64,000 nt of DNA from Astragalus membranaceus (lineage: Eukaryota; Streptophyta; Magnoliopsida; Fabales; Fabaceae), in NCBI GenBank assembly GCA_039519185.1, contig CM076846.1, forward strand, positions 152,844,605 through 152,908,604. Direction: 5' to 3'. The notes under the pieces were generated by a model that did no database searches, was not told where the DNA came from, and saw only the letters and a program-made list of their open reading frames with translations. Shown in pieces: positions 9,134 to 20,240 of this stretch. The position numbers and the translations under genes were made by a program. How positions within the stretch are numbered: position 1 is the first letter of the stretch; each line of letters opens with the position of its first letter.

Positions 9134-10483
9134 TGATACACCGCAAGTATACGGTTATATCGCGTAATAATAATATCGATCCACAGGGAGTTATATGTGA
9201 CTACCAATCTAATTCTTAGTGATGATTAGCTGAAAAGGAATGATTAAGTAGGAAAATGTTTGATTTTTAATTTAGAATATAAAAAGCGTCTTGGGATCTT
9301 GGTTAGATCACAATGAAGGTATAAAAATAACCCCTTAACTATCCCCTATCTTATAATTTAGTTTGTTTTAAGGACAAGGTATTCTTGCGGTTTAATTCAA
9401 GTTTCCTTTCGGACAACAAGAACGTGTCTCGAAACGATGATCAAGCCTATTCTCATGGTTGATCATCGCCGAAACCCATTAAGCACAACCTTATTGTCCC
9501 AAAGTCACCTCGGCTATTCTCATGCTTTGGTTACTTTGTCTAATTCCATTTGTTCTAATGTCAAGCTTCACCTTTCGGTACTTCGCTTGACATTTGGGTT
9601 ATACAAATTTGTACAATGGAATTAGATTAAAAGTCAAAAGCAATCATAAGATAGGGCCTAGCTTTGGGATTATTTAGGGACCATCATTAGATTGTTTCCC
9701 ATAATCCCAAGACTAAGAGAAGTCTACTCACAATTGCTCATTGTAGACAAGGGAGTAGAAGAGAAGGACATAATGTAAATAGCGAGAAATAAAATAAAGC
9801 GTGTAAAAGACTGAATTGTAAAAAGGGCAGAATAACAATAACCTTAATAGAAACTTGCAAGAACTTTAACATAAACTTGGAGTGAAAATTACAAAGATCC
9901 AAGATGATTGTGAAGCTACATTGGGGGTCCTTTTTATAGGCCAAGATCAGAGACAAAGCACTAAATATCAATTACAATCCATAAAGACAGAATGGGAAGA
10001 GTTGTAACATTTTTGGCCATCAGAAGGGACGCACGGATCGCGCCTCCCAGGCGCACGGGTCGCGCCAGGGCGCACGGATCGCGCCTCCCAGGCGCACGGA
10101 TCGCGCTCAGGGTTTTTTCAGCTTCCTTCCATTTTGCGAACCAGGCGCACGGATCGCGCCTCCCAGGCGCACGGATCGTGCCAGGGCGCACGGATCGCGC
10201 CTCCCAGGCGCGCGGATCGCGCTCAGGGTTTTTTCAGCTTCCTTCCATTTTTTTCAACTTCCCTCCAAAATCTGATTTTTGCACCTTCTATTTCTTATTC
10301 TTCTCCCCATCCTTTTGCCTTTTTATCCTTTGCTCTTTAAGCACTAAAATTCCTCAATTGCTCCAATAATAACCTGAGAATAGAAACCAACAATTTGTAG
10401 TAAAATAGCTCTAAACTAGAATCAAAACATCAAATAAACTACTTAAAATAAGTACTAAAAACATACTAAAACATGACTTATCA
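9134..10483 (-). repeat. 5' LTR of the gag-only element
   Basis: 1350 bp, TGATACACC...GACTTATCA on the plus strand, followed directly by the TSD ATAAG. Near-identical to 4246-5595. Confidence 0.93.
10029..10228. repeat. GC-rich minisatellite in the 5' LTR
   Basis: Same array as in the other LTR: GGCGCACGGATCGCGCCTCCCA-type units in two blocks. It differs from the left copy by two bases in the spacer (CC instead of AA). Confidence 0.9.
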
Positions 10484-13396
10484 ATAAGTCATAAAATCGA
10501 ATTACAGAAACAACTAGGGAAAACTAGCATAAGCAAATAAAATAATCTTCGACATCTCCTCGAATAGGTCACACCTAGCCATGCCTCTTTGCCTTATTTT
10601 TTCCCTGAGTATCTGTAAAACAACAACATATAAAGGGTGAGATAAACATTATCCCAGTGAGTTCTACCGTAACCCCTCACAATGACTCTCGGTCCATTTA
10701 TTCTTGTTCATTTAATCGTAGTCCATTTAGGTCCTACGTGCATATAGATTTTCCTGACATGCCATAGTACATCTCCGGTAAAAGCTCTGCCTTTACCGTC
10801 GTACCTCTCCACTAGCTTCAAACCTCGTGAGGCCTAGGTTCCGGGGCTCATGACTTCCCCTCCCCTAGTATACTAATCAACTGGATCGTCACCCGCGCTT
10901 TGATATAATTTATATATCCTTACTTGATTGAACATTTAGTTCCATGACCTTAAACAATTGCTTGAACATTTAGTTCCATGACATTAAACAGTTACTTGAA
11001 TATTTAGTTCGCTCGCGTATACTACTTTACGGTTTTTGAAACATTTATAATTTCCAAAAACAATTCGTTTTAAACCTTGCAATCGTGTTCAAAAACAGAG
11101 TACCAATGGTTCCATGACATGAGGGATGGTTGGGAATAAGATTAGAAGAGGTTTGGAATCGAAAGGAGCGACGAAACAAATCTTTGGCAACCGGGAACAG
11201 AAGAACTGGCACAACCCGTGCCAGACCTAGCACGACTCGTGCTGCCTGGAAATGCAATTCCAGTCAACCAGAAAGGTTGGCACGACCCGTGCTGCCTGTA
11301 GCAGAGTCACAATTCACTTATTTCGTTCCGTTTCGCCTTTCCTATCGCGTCCAATCCGTAACCCAATCTTAATCCAACTCCAAAAACAGAAATCATAACA
11401 CAACAATCCAGTCCAAACAATAGCAATCAACTATCAAGCAATGAATAATTCATTCCGAAACACCAAATACATAGTTTTCGCAAATAATGGTTTTCGGCTC
11501 TTAAAAACTTTCGGACGACAGAACATTCACGAACTCAATCACATGATCGTTCATTTCAGAAACACAAAAATGATCCTAAGCGTGAGTAGAACTCACCGTT
11601 TTGACGAACTCGTGATAAATCACGTCCTCACACGAAACGATCAAACCGTAACCTCTCGAACAATACCCGTAATCACGAACTCGCACCGAACTTGGTCAAA
11701 CTTCGAAACTGAACTTCCCACACTTCCAAATTCGAAACTCAACCTCATTGAGCTACTGAAATCACTCTCTATCACTTCCAATCTACAATGAGGCTGCTGT
11801 ATTTGCTCAAAACAACAACGTGGCTTCACAATTCTACTCTCACTAGCTCCAATTTAACATGCAAGGCTTTAAAACTCCAAGAGCACCATTTTGAGCTTCA
11901 TAAATCAGAAATGGCAAAATGGAGAAGAGGATGAATGAGCTTATGAGTTTGGTATCATTGGATAGAGAATGAAAAATGGAAAGGAATGGATATAAGAACA
12001 CTTACATGCAACTAGGATTGAGTTTTGAGCTCCCTCTTCTTCTCCCTCTCACCCTCGAGCTCTCCCCCCTCTCTCAACTCTATGTTTTCTGGTTCTGTTT
12101 TCAGCAAGTGAGGTGGGTTAGGGGAAGTGCCTCAGCTGAATAGGTTTAAAGTGGGTGGAAAAGACATTTTTGCCCTCACTTACTTATTTCCAATTACTAA
12201 GTTACCCTTAATACATTATTACCCTATTACACTTTTAACTTATAAGCTTTCAGTTTTGCTGAAACCAAAGGGGTGTTTGGGTGTTTTTAACATTTGTGAG
12301 CTTGTTTCAACACTAGGAAATGACCAAAATACCCATGTCCTCAAATCTCGTCTAATCCCCCAAATAATTTAACCGATAAATCAATAGATCACATGACTCA
12401 TACAATTAAGTAATCAAACACATAATTAATTTACTTAATCCATAACCATCACCTTATAAATAATTAATTAAGCTAATATATATAGTTTAGCTAATCAATT
12501 AACTCATAACCTCACGCTAATTTCAACCAACGAAATTAGTAAAATCGGGAATGTTACATCATGTAAGACTACACCATTGACTGGGAGTGCACTAGAGGTT
12601 TAATTAGAATTTACGGTAAAAGACACCTTAGAGGTATTATTGGTGAGGCGCGTGTTAGAAACTCACAGGGATTTCTTTGAATTCTCACCCTTTATGTGTT
12701 TTGTGGTTTTCAGATAAGCAAGGATGCCGAGTTATCTAAAGAAAAGATGTTTCGATTTTTGAAAAATATGTATCAGCTTATGTTAGTGATTGGAAAGTAT
12801 CTAATTATTTTCGTATACTTGATTTTGTAAAGTTTATCTATTGTACTTGCCGATTTATATTTTATTTCCAAACTACAATATTCAAATTAGGTATTTTGGG
12901 AATCAAAAAAATTTCTTATGATAGTGAATCTTGTAAGAAAGTATATACCTTTGGTATATTCAAAGTTATGGAGTGATCAATGGTTCTTCTTTTGAGAAAG
13001 ACTACTAGTATTAAAAGTGACATGTATTTTCTATTTAATGAGTCTATGGCATTATCAAAAAGTTTCAAGATTTAGTTATGAAAAGTATTTACTCTTTTAT
13101 TAAAAATCAAAGTTTTATAGAAAGGATCATTCATTCAAGTTCAAGAAGTTTCTTATTTATCATGTAATAATTTTATCTTTGGATGAGTTATGTATATATG
13201 TCGGTATCTATATATCTATACTTTGATGGACCTTATGACTCTTGCGATTTTCTAAAAAGATACTCAAGGTTGTTTTATTGAGTCATTGAGAGTCGAATTT
13301 AATTTGCTCGGTTTAAAAATGCTTACGTTTCCTCTGATTATCAAATCGAAGTAAATACTAATCTTTAATGTCCACTAAAAGATTATGGATGTTACA

Positions 13397-16300
13397 CAAC
13401 TCACTTCCACAATATACACAGCTTCAAAATATAAATGCAAAGCACCCGTAACATAAACGCGAGACAAAGAACCACATACATCTACAAAAACAGAATTCAA
13501 ACACCTTTTTCAGCTCTTGGCAAGACAGAAAACAAAAGTATGATTAAGGAATGAATATTGTATTACAAGCTTCTCATTCAACCAGATTAAAAAAATCACA
13601 TATAGCAAACCATATAATCATCAACTAAAAGCTTAAACACACCATGTGGTTTCAACTAGCACCTCCCACCACGAAATCGAATCTTTACTCAAACAAGCTT
13701 TCTGGATTTACAAAGGAACATAAAAACAGAGAACAGAACGAGAACGAGTGAGATTAGGGTTTATACAAAAATGGAATTTTCATATTATCATGAGGGTAAA
13801 ATGGTCATTGTGCATCATAAAGCCCCTAAAACTACCAAAATCCCTAAAACCATCCCCTTGTTTTTTTAAACTCCTAAACAAGGGATTTCTTCCCCACAAG
13901 CCTTTCCTTCCCTTCCCCTCCCCTTCCCTCCCAAACAGACCATAAATGAATCATTAGACGTCACTGAATTTTCTCTGCTTGGATACTCAGCGAGTTTTTC
14001 CTAATAAGGAGACCTCCATATTGATACTCCAACTTTGCTTTTCATTTCCCTGCTTTGAGATTATTTATTATAAGACATTTTTTACGTTTTTTAAATGTCA
14101 ATACGATGTTCTTAGATTGACATTTTTAACTATATTGTGATTTTACATATAAGACTTAATGTTAATTTTCAATATGATTAGAGTTTTATTTTATTATTTT
14201 ATAAATATATTTATTTATTTTATACTTAGTTTTTCACTGGTTTAATATTTCAATAGAAAATATTAAACTATCATAAGAGTTAATCTTAAGAGGTGTCACT
14301 ACAAATTTTATATTTTATTGAAGGTTTAACATTCTATTATTGCAATTTACTAATTTATATATATACTCACGAGTTGAGTAAAATATATTGGAAAAATAAA
14401 TTTATTGGTCACTATAATTTATTAATGGTTTTAGATAAAAAATAATAAATTTATTAATCATTAGAAAAAGTTGTATGTTGATATTATATATAAAAAGACA
14501 ACCACAATTTGATATTAACTATTATTTTAATAATTTACTTCGTATTTTATAAAGAATATGAAGATGAATAAAAAAATGAGAGAATTCGAAATTAAAAATA
14601 AAGTAATAATACCCAATTATTTTTTGTATCTAAACGTTCATGAACAGTTCACATGGACTATCCATGTAGGCTGCCATGTATATTTTCCAAAAAAGCCACA
14701 TAATCATGTATAAAATAGGTGTCAACCAAATCAGCAAATTGCAAAGGAAGATTTAAAAAAAAACGTATTAAATGATTTCTGGCCAAATAAAAATAGTAAT
14801 AAAAAAACGCGCAATGGAACGGTTCTGTATGGAATGCGAATTTGACCATTAACTGCAATTCAAATTGAGGTATTCATTGTGATGTGCGCGGATCTGACCA
14901 TTACATTAATATGAATACTATTATTATTAAAATGGAAGGTTAATCCACAATATCAGCAATCAAATAAATGTAAATAATGGTGTATTAAATCGTTTTTTTA
15001 TCTTGGTTTCAATATGCTTCTCACAACAGTTGTATTTCCGTTTCAACATAAATGCAAAAACGCCATTAAATGCATTGCGTTCAATTGATAACTGTTTCAA
15101 AAAATTGATAATTGTCTCAAATGAATCTAATATTTCAAATTTGAATAAAAAATCAACAAAGGCATATTTAACGAAATAAAAGGGTTTCCTTCAAATCTCA
15201 ACCATACAAAAATTGTATCCGACCTCTGGAATCATCACGGAAGCCGAAGGAGAAGGAGAAAATTCAAAGAAAAAGAAGAGAAGGGAAGAGGGGGCGACAG
15301 AGGGATGGAAAAGGATAACCATAGAGTGGTGATGAGAGAGAGATGAAATGGTGGTGAGAGAGAGGTGAAGGGGAGAGGGAGCTGCCACATATCTGAAGGA
15401 GAGTCTGGAGTGGCAGGTGCAATCCCATGGAGGTTCGGCGATTGCTAGAGAATACGACCACCCTTGATGGTGGTCGGAGGCTACGGTTCAGGTAAAAGTT
15501 TCATCCCTCTTTCTCTAAAGTTTCATCCCACTAGAAACTCACGCACACAACTGTGAGGTCTCGGGTTCGAACCCGAGACATGACATCCCGCTTAACAATT
15601 TCGGCATTTGCCGAACTAGGCCTTACGGGATCTTGGGCTCTATATTGATTACCACGTGTAAATTAATTTTTTATTGCATCTTATCAGGTGTAAAAATCAT
15701 TATTTCAGCAACTCAATTTACATGCATAATAATATTATTGATTTTGCTTTCACTTTTTCCTTTCTTTTAATCATATGATGTGGTTTTTTATTTCTTTATT
15801 GATCAGATTTAGTCATTAACTACACATATTCCATATGAAATTATGGGCAGGACAAAGATCTCAAAAATCTTGCCTAAGCGTGCATATGATTTTTTGACAA
15901 TTAAGCGTGCATATAATATTATCCTTTATGTTTTGCATTATCTATATTCAAAAATTTATAAATTACATTGGCTAAAAGTTACTGCACATGAGCTAATTAA
16001 ACAAAGATCTGAAGAAGCGGCATAATAGAATGAAAAAAGTTAACAACGTTACCCTTTCTATTGCTATTGATTTCATAGGAGATGCTTTATCAGAGGTGTT
16101 TGGGACTAATAATATAGCATATGTTTAATAAAAATGTTACTTATTACAAGAGATTGTAAAGGTGATCTTTCTTCTGTTTCTTTTGTCAGATTGAAAAACG
16201 TGAATGCTTTATGTGGAATGCCCAAGTCAATGTTGTTCAATGTACACGTAGAATTGACAAATTTGCCTGTAAGCATTTAAATTGTTCGGCTAAGTTTTTA

Positions 16301-17002
16301 CTTACTACATTGAATCTGGTTTCTCTACATCAAGTTGGATGAATTTATAACATTCTTAGAGATTTTGTTTTAAGCACATTCAATGACCGTGGTTTAATGT
16401 TTTTCTATTATTGGTTTTCTATCTCCGTCAAATTCAGTAGACCAATAATGTTTAGTCTTTCTCTTTTAGTGTCAAACAGTTTACATTTGATGATATTTTT
16501 TTTGCAATAATGTCACGAAGTGCTAATACAATCAAAAAATAAATTATAGTGTAAGTGTTTTTTTAGTAATTTAGTGATCGGTATTTATTTTTATAATAAT
16601 ACAATACACCCATCCTTTCAAACAAAAAAAGTGACTACAGCCCTTTCGAGTTTGTCCATACCGAACAATATAATAACTTCATAGTAAAACAACAAGCATA
16701 ATACATAGCACTCTTTATCCACGCACGTTGAACCAAGATTTGCATAAGTTTGTACATTGTTAGACTTTATATACAACCATAACATTTTTATTAAAATAAA
16801 ATACCACTACCATCAAATAAGTCTCATTTTTTTTACTACAAAATAAAACTAATATGCAACATTACACACAATTTTTCTAGAGATCTAATTAAATAAAGAA
16901 TTACCAAATTAGTGTTTATTTTTTGCATTCTAATAAGTCAATCTAAAAATGCAAATTCTTTTTTTTCTTTCAGAAAGCACAAATACATAATTATAAACAT
17001 CT
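13397..17002. other. AT-rich spacer, no confident gene
   Basis: Mostly AT-rich sequence. A purine-rich stretch (15240-15380) is followed by GC-richer sequence ending in a donor-like 'ttcaggtaaaag' near 15490, and by a tRNA B-box-like GGGTTCGAACCC at 15563-15574 with no matching A box. Between 15843 and 16270 there are exon-like bits: a 60-residue frame, a short KKVNNVTLSIAIDFIGDALSEV-like frame, and an acceptor-like 'cttttgtcag' before a coding-looking piece at about 16190. I do not recognise a protein. This may be a captured or relict gene fragment. Confidence 0.4.
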
Positions 17003-17025
17003 ATAATCTATAATATATACATACG

Positions 17026-17028
<3 letters not shown>

Positions 17029-17092
<64 letters not shown>

Positions 17093-17174
17093 CATTTTAA
17101 TATTAAAATAATTTCAAATTAAATTAAAAAAAGAAAATATATATCCCGTACAGCGCACGGGTCATACATACTAG

Positions 17175-17232
<58 letters not shown>

Positions 17233-17314
17233 CATTTTAATAGTAAAATAATTTCAAATTAAATTAAAAAAAGAAAATATATATCCCGTACAGCGCATGG
17301 GTCATACATACTAG
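17029..17314 (+). mobile_element. Two tandem Helitron-like 3' termini
   Basis: Two ~140-145-bp units each run from a (TA)n tract through 'aacattttaat.ttaaaataatttc' to the hairpin CCCGTacagcgcACGGG (17145-17161; in unit two 17285-17301 with one G-T pair), then a short spacer and the terminal CTAG (17171-17174; 17311-17314) followed by T. A GC hairpin about 10 bases before a CTAG end, inserted before T, is the diagnostic 3' end of plant Helitrons. No Rep/helicase frame lies upstream. A 5' TC end is not clear; 'tctataatctataatatatac' near 17001 is one candidate. Confidence 0.7.
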
Positions 17315-17962
17315 TTATATATATATATATAAGTAATACACAATGTTATTTAAAATTGAAAATATAATTAAAACTTACATATTCAATTCGAAAGTTATAT
17401 TTTGGTTAAAAAAAACACCATTTTTTGGGGTAAACCCGGGTATCTACCGCCTGGACAGCAGTGACTAATCCCTCGCTCATTGTAAGTGCCTCGAGGGATA
17501 GGACAGTTGGCCCAGAGTTTTAATGCTGCTCCGTACCCAAGAATATACATAGTCAGTCAATTTAAAAGAAATAAACATGATAATTAAATGTTGAACTCAT
17601 GCATATTTTCCTACTCATTTTGAACTAGAATGCATGAATATTTTACTCTCCTTTTATATAGCCATTTGTTACTCTCTTTCATACATCCTTCATGTTTTTG
17701 GTACATTCATCAGCTCATACCTCCTTCATGTTTAATTGATCAATATAATTTATTAATTGTTTTGAACCAAAAAAAGAAAAAACAATTTTTTTACTATAAA
17801 AAAAAAGAACAAATTTATTGGTCGCTAGAAAAAATTGCATGTTGATAATAATTATCTATCGCATTTCAACAATAATTTGATTTCAAACTCAATTTACATC
17901 AACTTTTCAAAAGAACACGATGATGAGAAAATGAGGGAATTGAAAATTACAAATTAAGTAAA

Positions 17963-18015
<53 letters not shown>

Positions 18016-18247
18016 AAATGTTTTTATTTCTCACAATAATTAAATGTTCTAACCCAAGTCATCCTAAGTAACACACAAGTTACGTATTCAACTCAACATT
18101 TATATTAGTATTGATTTTGTTCAGCACCAAGTCATTCAACTTGAAAAAAAATTAAAATGAAAATTAAAATCGATCATACATATTTTGCTACACATACATG
18201 TTCAACTACTCATGAAAGTAAACTAAAATTCTTAAATATTTTGTTTC
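17315..18247. other. AT-rich spacer with a GC-rich repeat-like patch and TA microsatellite
   Basis: A GC-richer patch at about 17437-17545 ('aaacccgggtatctaccg', 'gactaatccctcg', 'gctccgtacccaagaa') looks like a piece of a dispersed repeat I cannot name. A (TA)n tract lies at about 17970-18011. No gene is seen. Confidence 0.5.
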
Positions 18248-18252
18248 TTTAT

Positions 18253-18921
18253 TATTGGTTTTTTAATAAAAACATAAAAATACCCTCTGAATTTGGTAAC
18301 AGCTATATAATACAAGCATATAGTTAGTGTTTGTACTGTTACGAAGAAATCAAATCAAATAAATCACATAGGGTTGTGGTTTTATACCTTCGGTGTCTTT
18401 TCGTTCAGCTTTCAGAACAAAAGCAACATCAATCTTGCATAAGAAACAAGTAGAACAGAAATCAGAAGCTGAGTTTCTAGGGTTTCAAATCAAGAGAAAT
18501 CAAACACGAGAGCAAAGGGTTTTTCGTGTTTACCTGTGCATCATCACTACCGTAGCAACACTGAAGTGATTTCAGTGCTTGATCTCTGCAGAATCTGGGT
18601 AAATTCGTAACCTTAGCAGAGCTTCCTTTGAGAGAGAAGAGAGAACGGTGGAAAAGAAAGAAACGCGGTGGAAAGCCAAGAAACAGTGCCACAAATTAGG
18701 GTTTTTTGAGCTTAAATACGGTACTTGAAGTTTCGGGTCCGTGTTGACCCGGTAAAGATCTAAAGAGCTCCGCTTTAACCCGTTTACGTTTTTTTGTTTG
18801 ACTCCCAGTGAAGTGTTCTTGTGGGCTGGGCCAGTAGCTGGGTATTTTGCTAGTTGCACACCCCAGTTTTGTTTTTGGCAACCTGCAAGCAAAATCAATA
18901 TATGGTTAAACAAATTCAACA
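18253..18921 (+). repeat. 5' LTR of the copia element, internally deleted
   Basis: 669 bp. It matches the 3' LTR from both ends but lacks about 490 bp present there (23535-24033). It keeps about 110 bp (near 18660-18765) that the 3' LTR lacks. The transition is at 'gcatatag|ttagtgtttg'. Confidence 0.85.
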
Positions 18922-18937
18922 TGGTATATCATTGAGC
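18922..18937 (+). promoter_or_regulatory. Degenerate primer-binding site of the copia element
   Basis: TGGTATATCATTGAGC follows the LTR end directly. It resembles the initiator Met-tRNA complement TGGTATCAGAGC with inserted bases. Confidence 0.55.
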
Positions 18938-19131
18938 ATGGTAACAATCTAGGGACAATTCTAAACCTAAATTCTAGTTCTTTATCTTTCTTTACCTATC
19001 TTTTACTTTCTTTACAGATTTTTGTTTTCTGTTTTGCCTACACAGTAAGTGATTGTGTAGGTGTGAGTTTTTGACAGTTTGTTTCTTTGTCACAAGACAG
19101 CTAAAGGTGCTAGTTAAGGTGTAAAATCAAC

Positions 19132-20240
19132 ATGTCAAATGCTAACTTGCCTACCCAGATTCCTAAACTAAATGGGAAAAACTGGGATAGGTGGAGTTTG
19201 CAAATGGAAGCCATTTTTGGCTTCCATGATGTCTTAGAAATTGTTCAAGAAGGGGTTCCAGCACTTGCTAAGGACCCAAACCCTGAACAAAGGGATGAAC
19301 ATAAGGAAAACACCAAGAAGGATTGGAAAGCCATTTATCTCATACACCAGGGGTGTGCTGAGAGTAACTTCGACAGAATTAGAGGCATCAAAGTCTCTAA
19401 AACTGCCTAGGACCTCCTTGACAAATATTATAATGGTGCTGCACCAGTCAAGGAGGAGAAGCTGCAATCATTGAGAAAGCAATATGAAAATTTGAATATG
19501 CAGGAGGGTGAAAGCATTGCTGAATTCTTTGGAAAACTAAAGAAGATCACCAATGCAATGAGTCTCAATGGAGAGACTTTACAAGAGCAAATTGTTTGTA
19601 AGAAAATTCTTAGGTCTTTAACAAGAAAATTTGGCTTTATTGTAAACAGTATTGAAGACACCATCAAGCCAGAACATCTTAAAGCTGAAGACCTCCAAAG
19701 TGGCTGGAAACCAAAGAGATTAAGTTGAATCTCTTGAATGGTGAAGGTGAAGAAGATCAAGCTACGTTTGCTGCCAAACCAAAGGGAAAGAAATGGACTA
19801 AGGGCAGCAACAACAACAACAACCAGTCAGGTAAAGGTAATTGGTCTAAGGGTAAGTCAGGTAAGTCTAGTGGTAAGGGTGACTCCACTAATAAAAATTC
19901 TGATTCTAGTAAAAAGAAGGACAAATCTAAGGTACAATGCTATAGATGTGATAAATATGGGCATTATGCTACTGAATACCCTACTAGAAAGGATTCTAAG
20001 CCTAAGGAAACTGGAACAGAAGCCAATATGGCTAAAGAAGATTCTGATTTAGAATCTGAACATGTAGGCTTTAGTATGATAACTGATGAGTTAGGAGAAA
20101 CAGAACCTAGGGAGGATTTTGTTGTAACTAACCTCGACTTAAAGGTAAAGAGTGACTGTGTAGTCCTGTCAGTTACTACAAGTGATGGCAAAACCATCAC
20201 TGAAATTTGGTATCTAGATTCAGGTGTTCCAATCACATGA
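19132..20240 (+). pseudogene. copia gag (capsid and zinc knuckle), broken
   Basis: The frame opens MSNANLPTQIPKLNGKNWDRW, a normal copia Gag start. It is interrupted by a TAG at 19408-19410, continues in the same frame through RKQYENLNMQEGESIAEFF (the conserved 'L..L.M..GESI.E' region), and shifts frame near 19700. It then runs through a K/N/G-rich stretch to the zinc knuckle CYRCDKYGHYATEY near 19939-19980. The last cysteine of the CCHC knuckle is tyrosine here, so zinc binding would be lost. The frame ends in the protease start WYLDSG at about 20208-20225, where a one-base loss shifts the frame. Confidence 0.88.

Larger units (their letters stand above)
3938..10483 (-). mobile_element. Gag-only Athila/TR-GAG-like LTR retrotransposon with snap-back end
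   Basis: On the minus strand the order is 5' LTR (9134-10483), primer-binding site (9110-9127), gag-protease ORF (6535-9024), non-coding 3' region, polypurine tract and 3' LTR (4246-5595). An extra 308 bases (3938-4245) then follow, which are mostly an inverted copy of the LTR end. The 5-bp TSD ATAAG lies at 3933-3937 and 10484-10488, so the extra segment sits inside the duplicated target. RT, RNase H and integrase are absent, which fits the described TR-GAG class of non-autonomous Ty3 elements. The two LTRs have equal length (1350 bp). The only difference I saw is AA versus CC at about 5240-5241, so the insertion is young. Confidence 0.9.
3677..12558 (-). mobile_element. Solo LTR 'B', chromovirus type, minus strand
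   Basis: The left end TGTAACACCTAATATTTC and right end GGAATGTTACA define an LTR with a perfect 5-bp TSD TCATG at 3672-3676 and 12559-12563. Its own sequence is 3677-3937 plus 10489-12558, about 2.3 kb, with the Athila-like element nested inside. It shares the AACATGTAG start, the GTGAG...CTCAC palindrome (near 11582), the acceptor-like CTGTAAAA (10613-10620) and GCACGACTCGTGC-type motifs (11207-11297) with the chromovirus LTRs further right. There is no internal coding region, so it is a recombination-derived solo LTR. Confidence 0.85.
3007..13396 (+). mobile_element. Solo LTR 'A', chromovirus type, plus strand, heavily interrupted
   Basis: The left end TGTAATACCCAAAGTAATT and right end GGATGTTACA frame an LTR whose own sequence is 3007-3676 and 12559-13396. 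The start matches the reverse complement of the right end of the solo LTR at 61356-63687 (same AAAGTAATT-AATTACTTT palindrome). It also shares conserved blocks of this LTR group: 'gggaagtcatgatccc', 'ctcaccctttatgtg' and the acceptor-like 'ttttgtggttttcag' at about 12699-12713. The immediate flanks ATGCA and CAACT do not match each other. CAACT does match the base run before Cassandra (2442-2446). No internal region is attached, so this is a solo LTR. Confidence 0.6.

Noticed and set aside
13748..13945. Host gene start (65-aa frame after 'gagattagggttt')
   Set aside because: It has no conserved motif, no splice-compatible continuation, and the composition is P/K/F-rich over C-rich low-complexity DNA.
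15563..15574. tRNA gene
   Set aside because: Only a B-box-like palindrome is present. No A box, acceptor stem or cloverleaf can be drawn around it.
18572..18922. 116-aa minus-strand frame
   Set aside because: It falls entirely within the 5' LTR of the copia element and is partly repeated in its 3' LTR.
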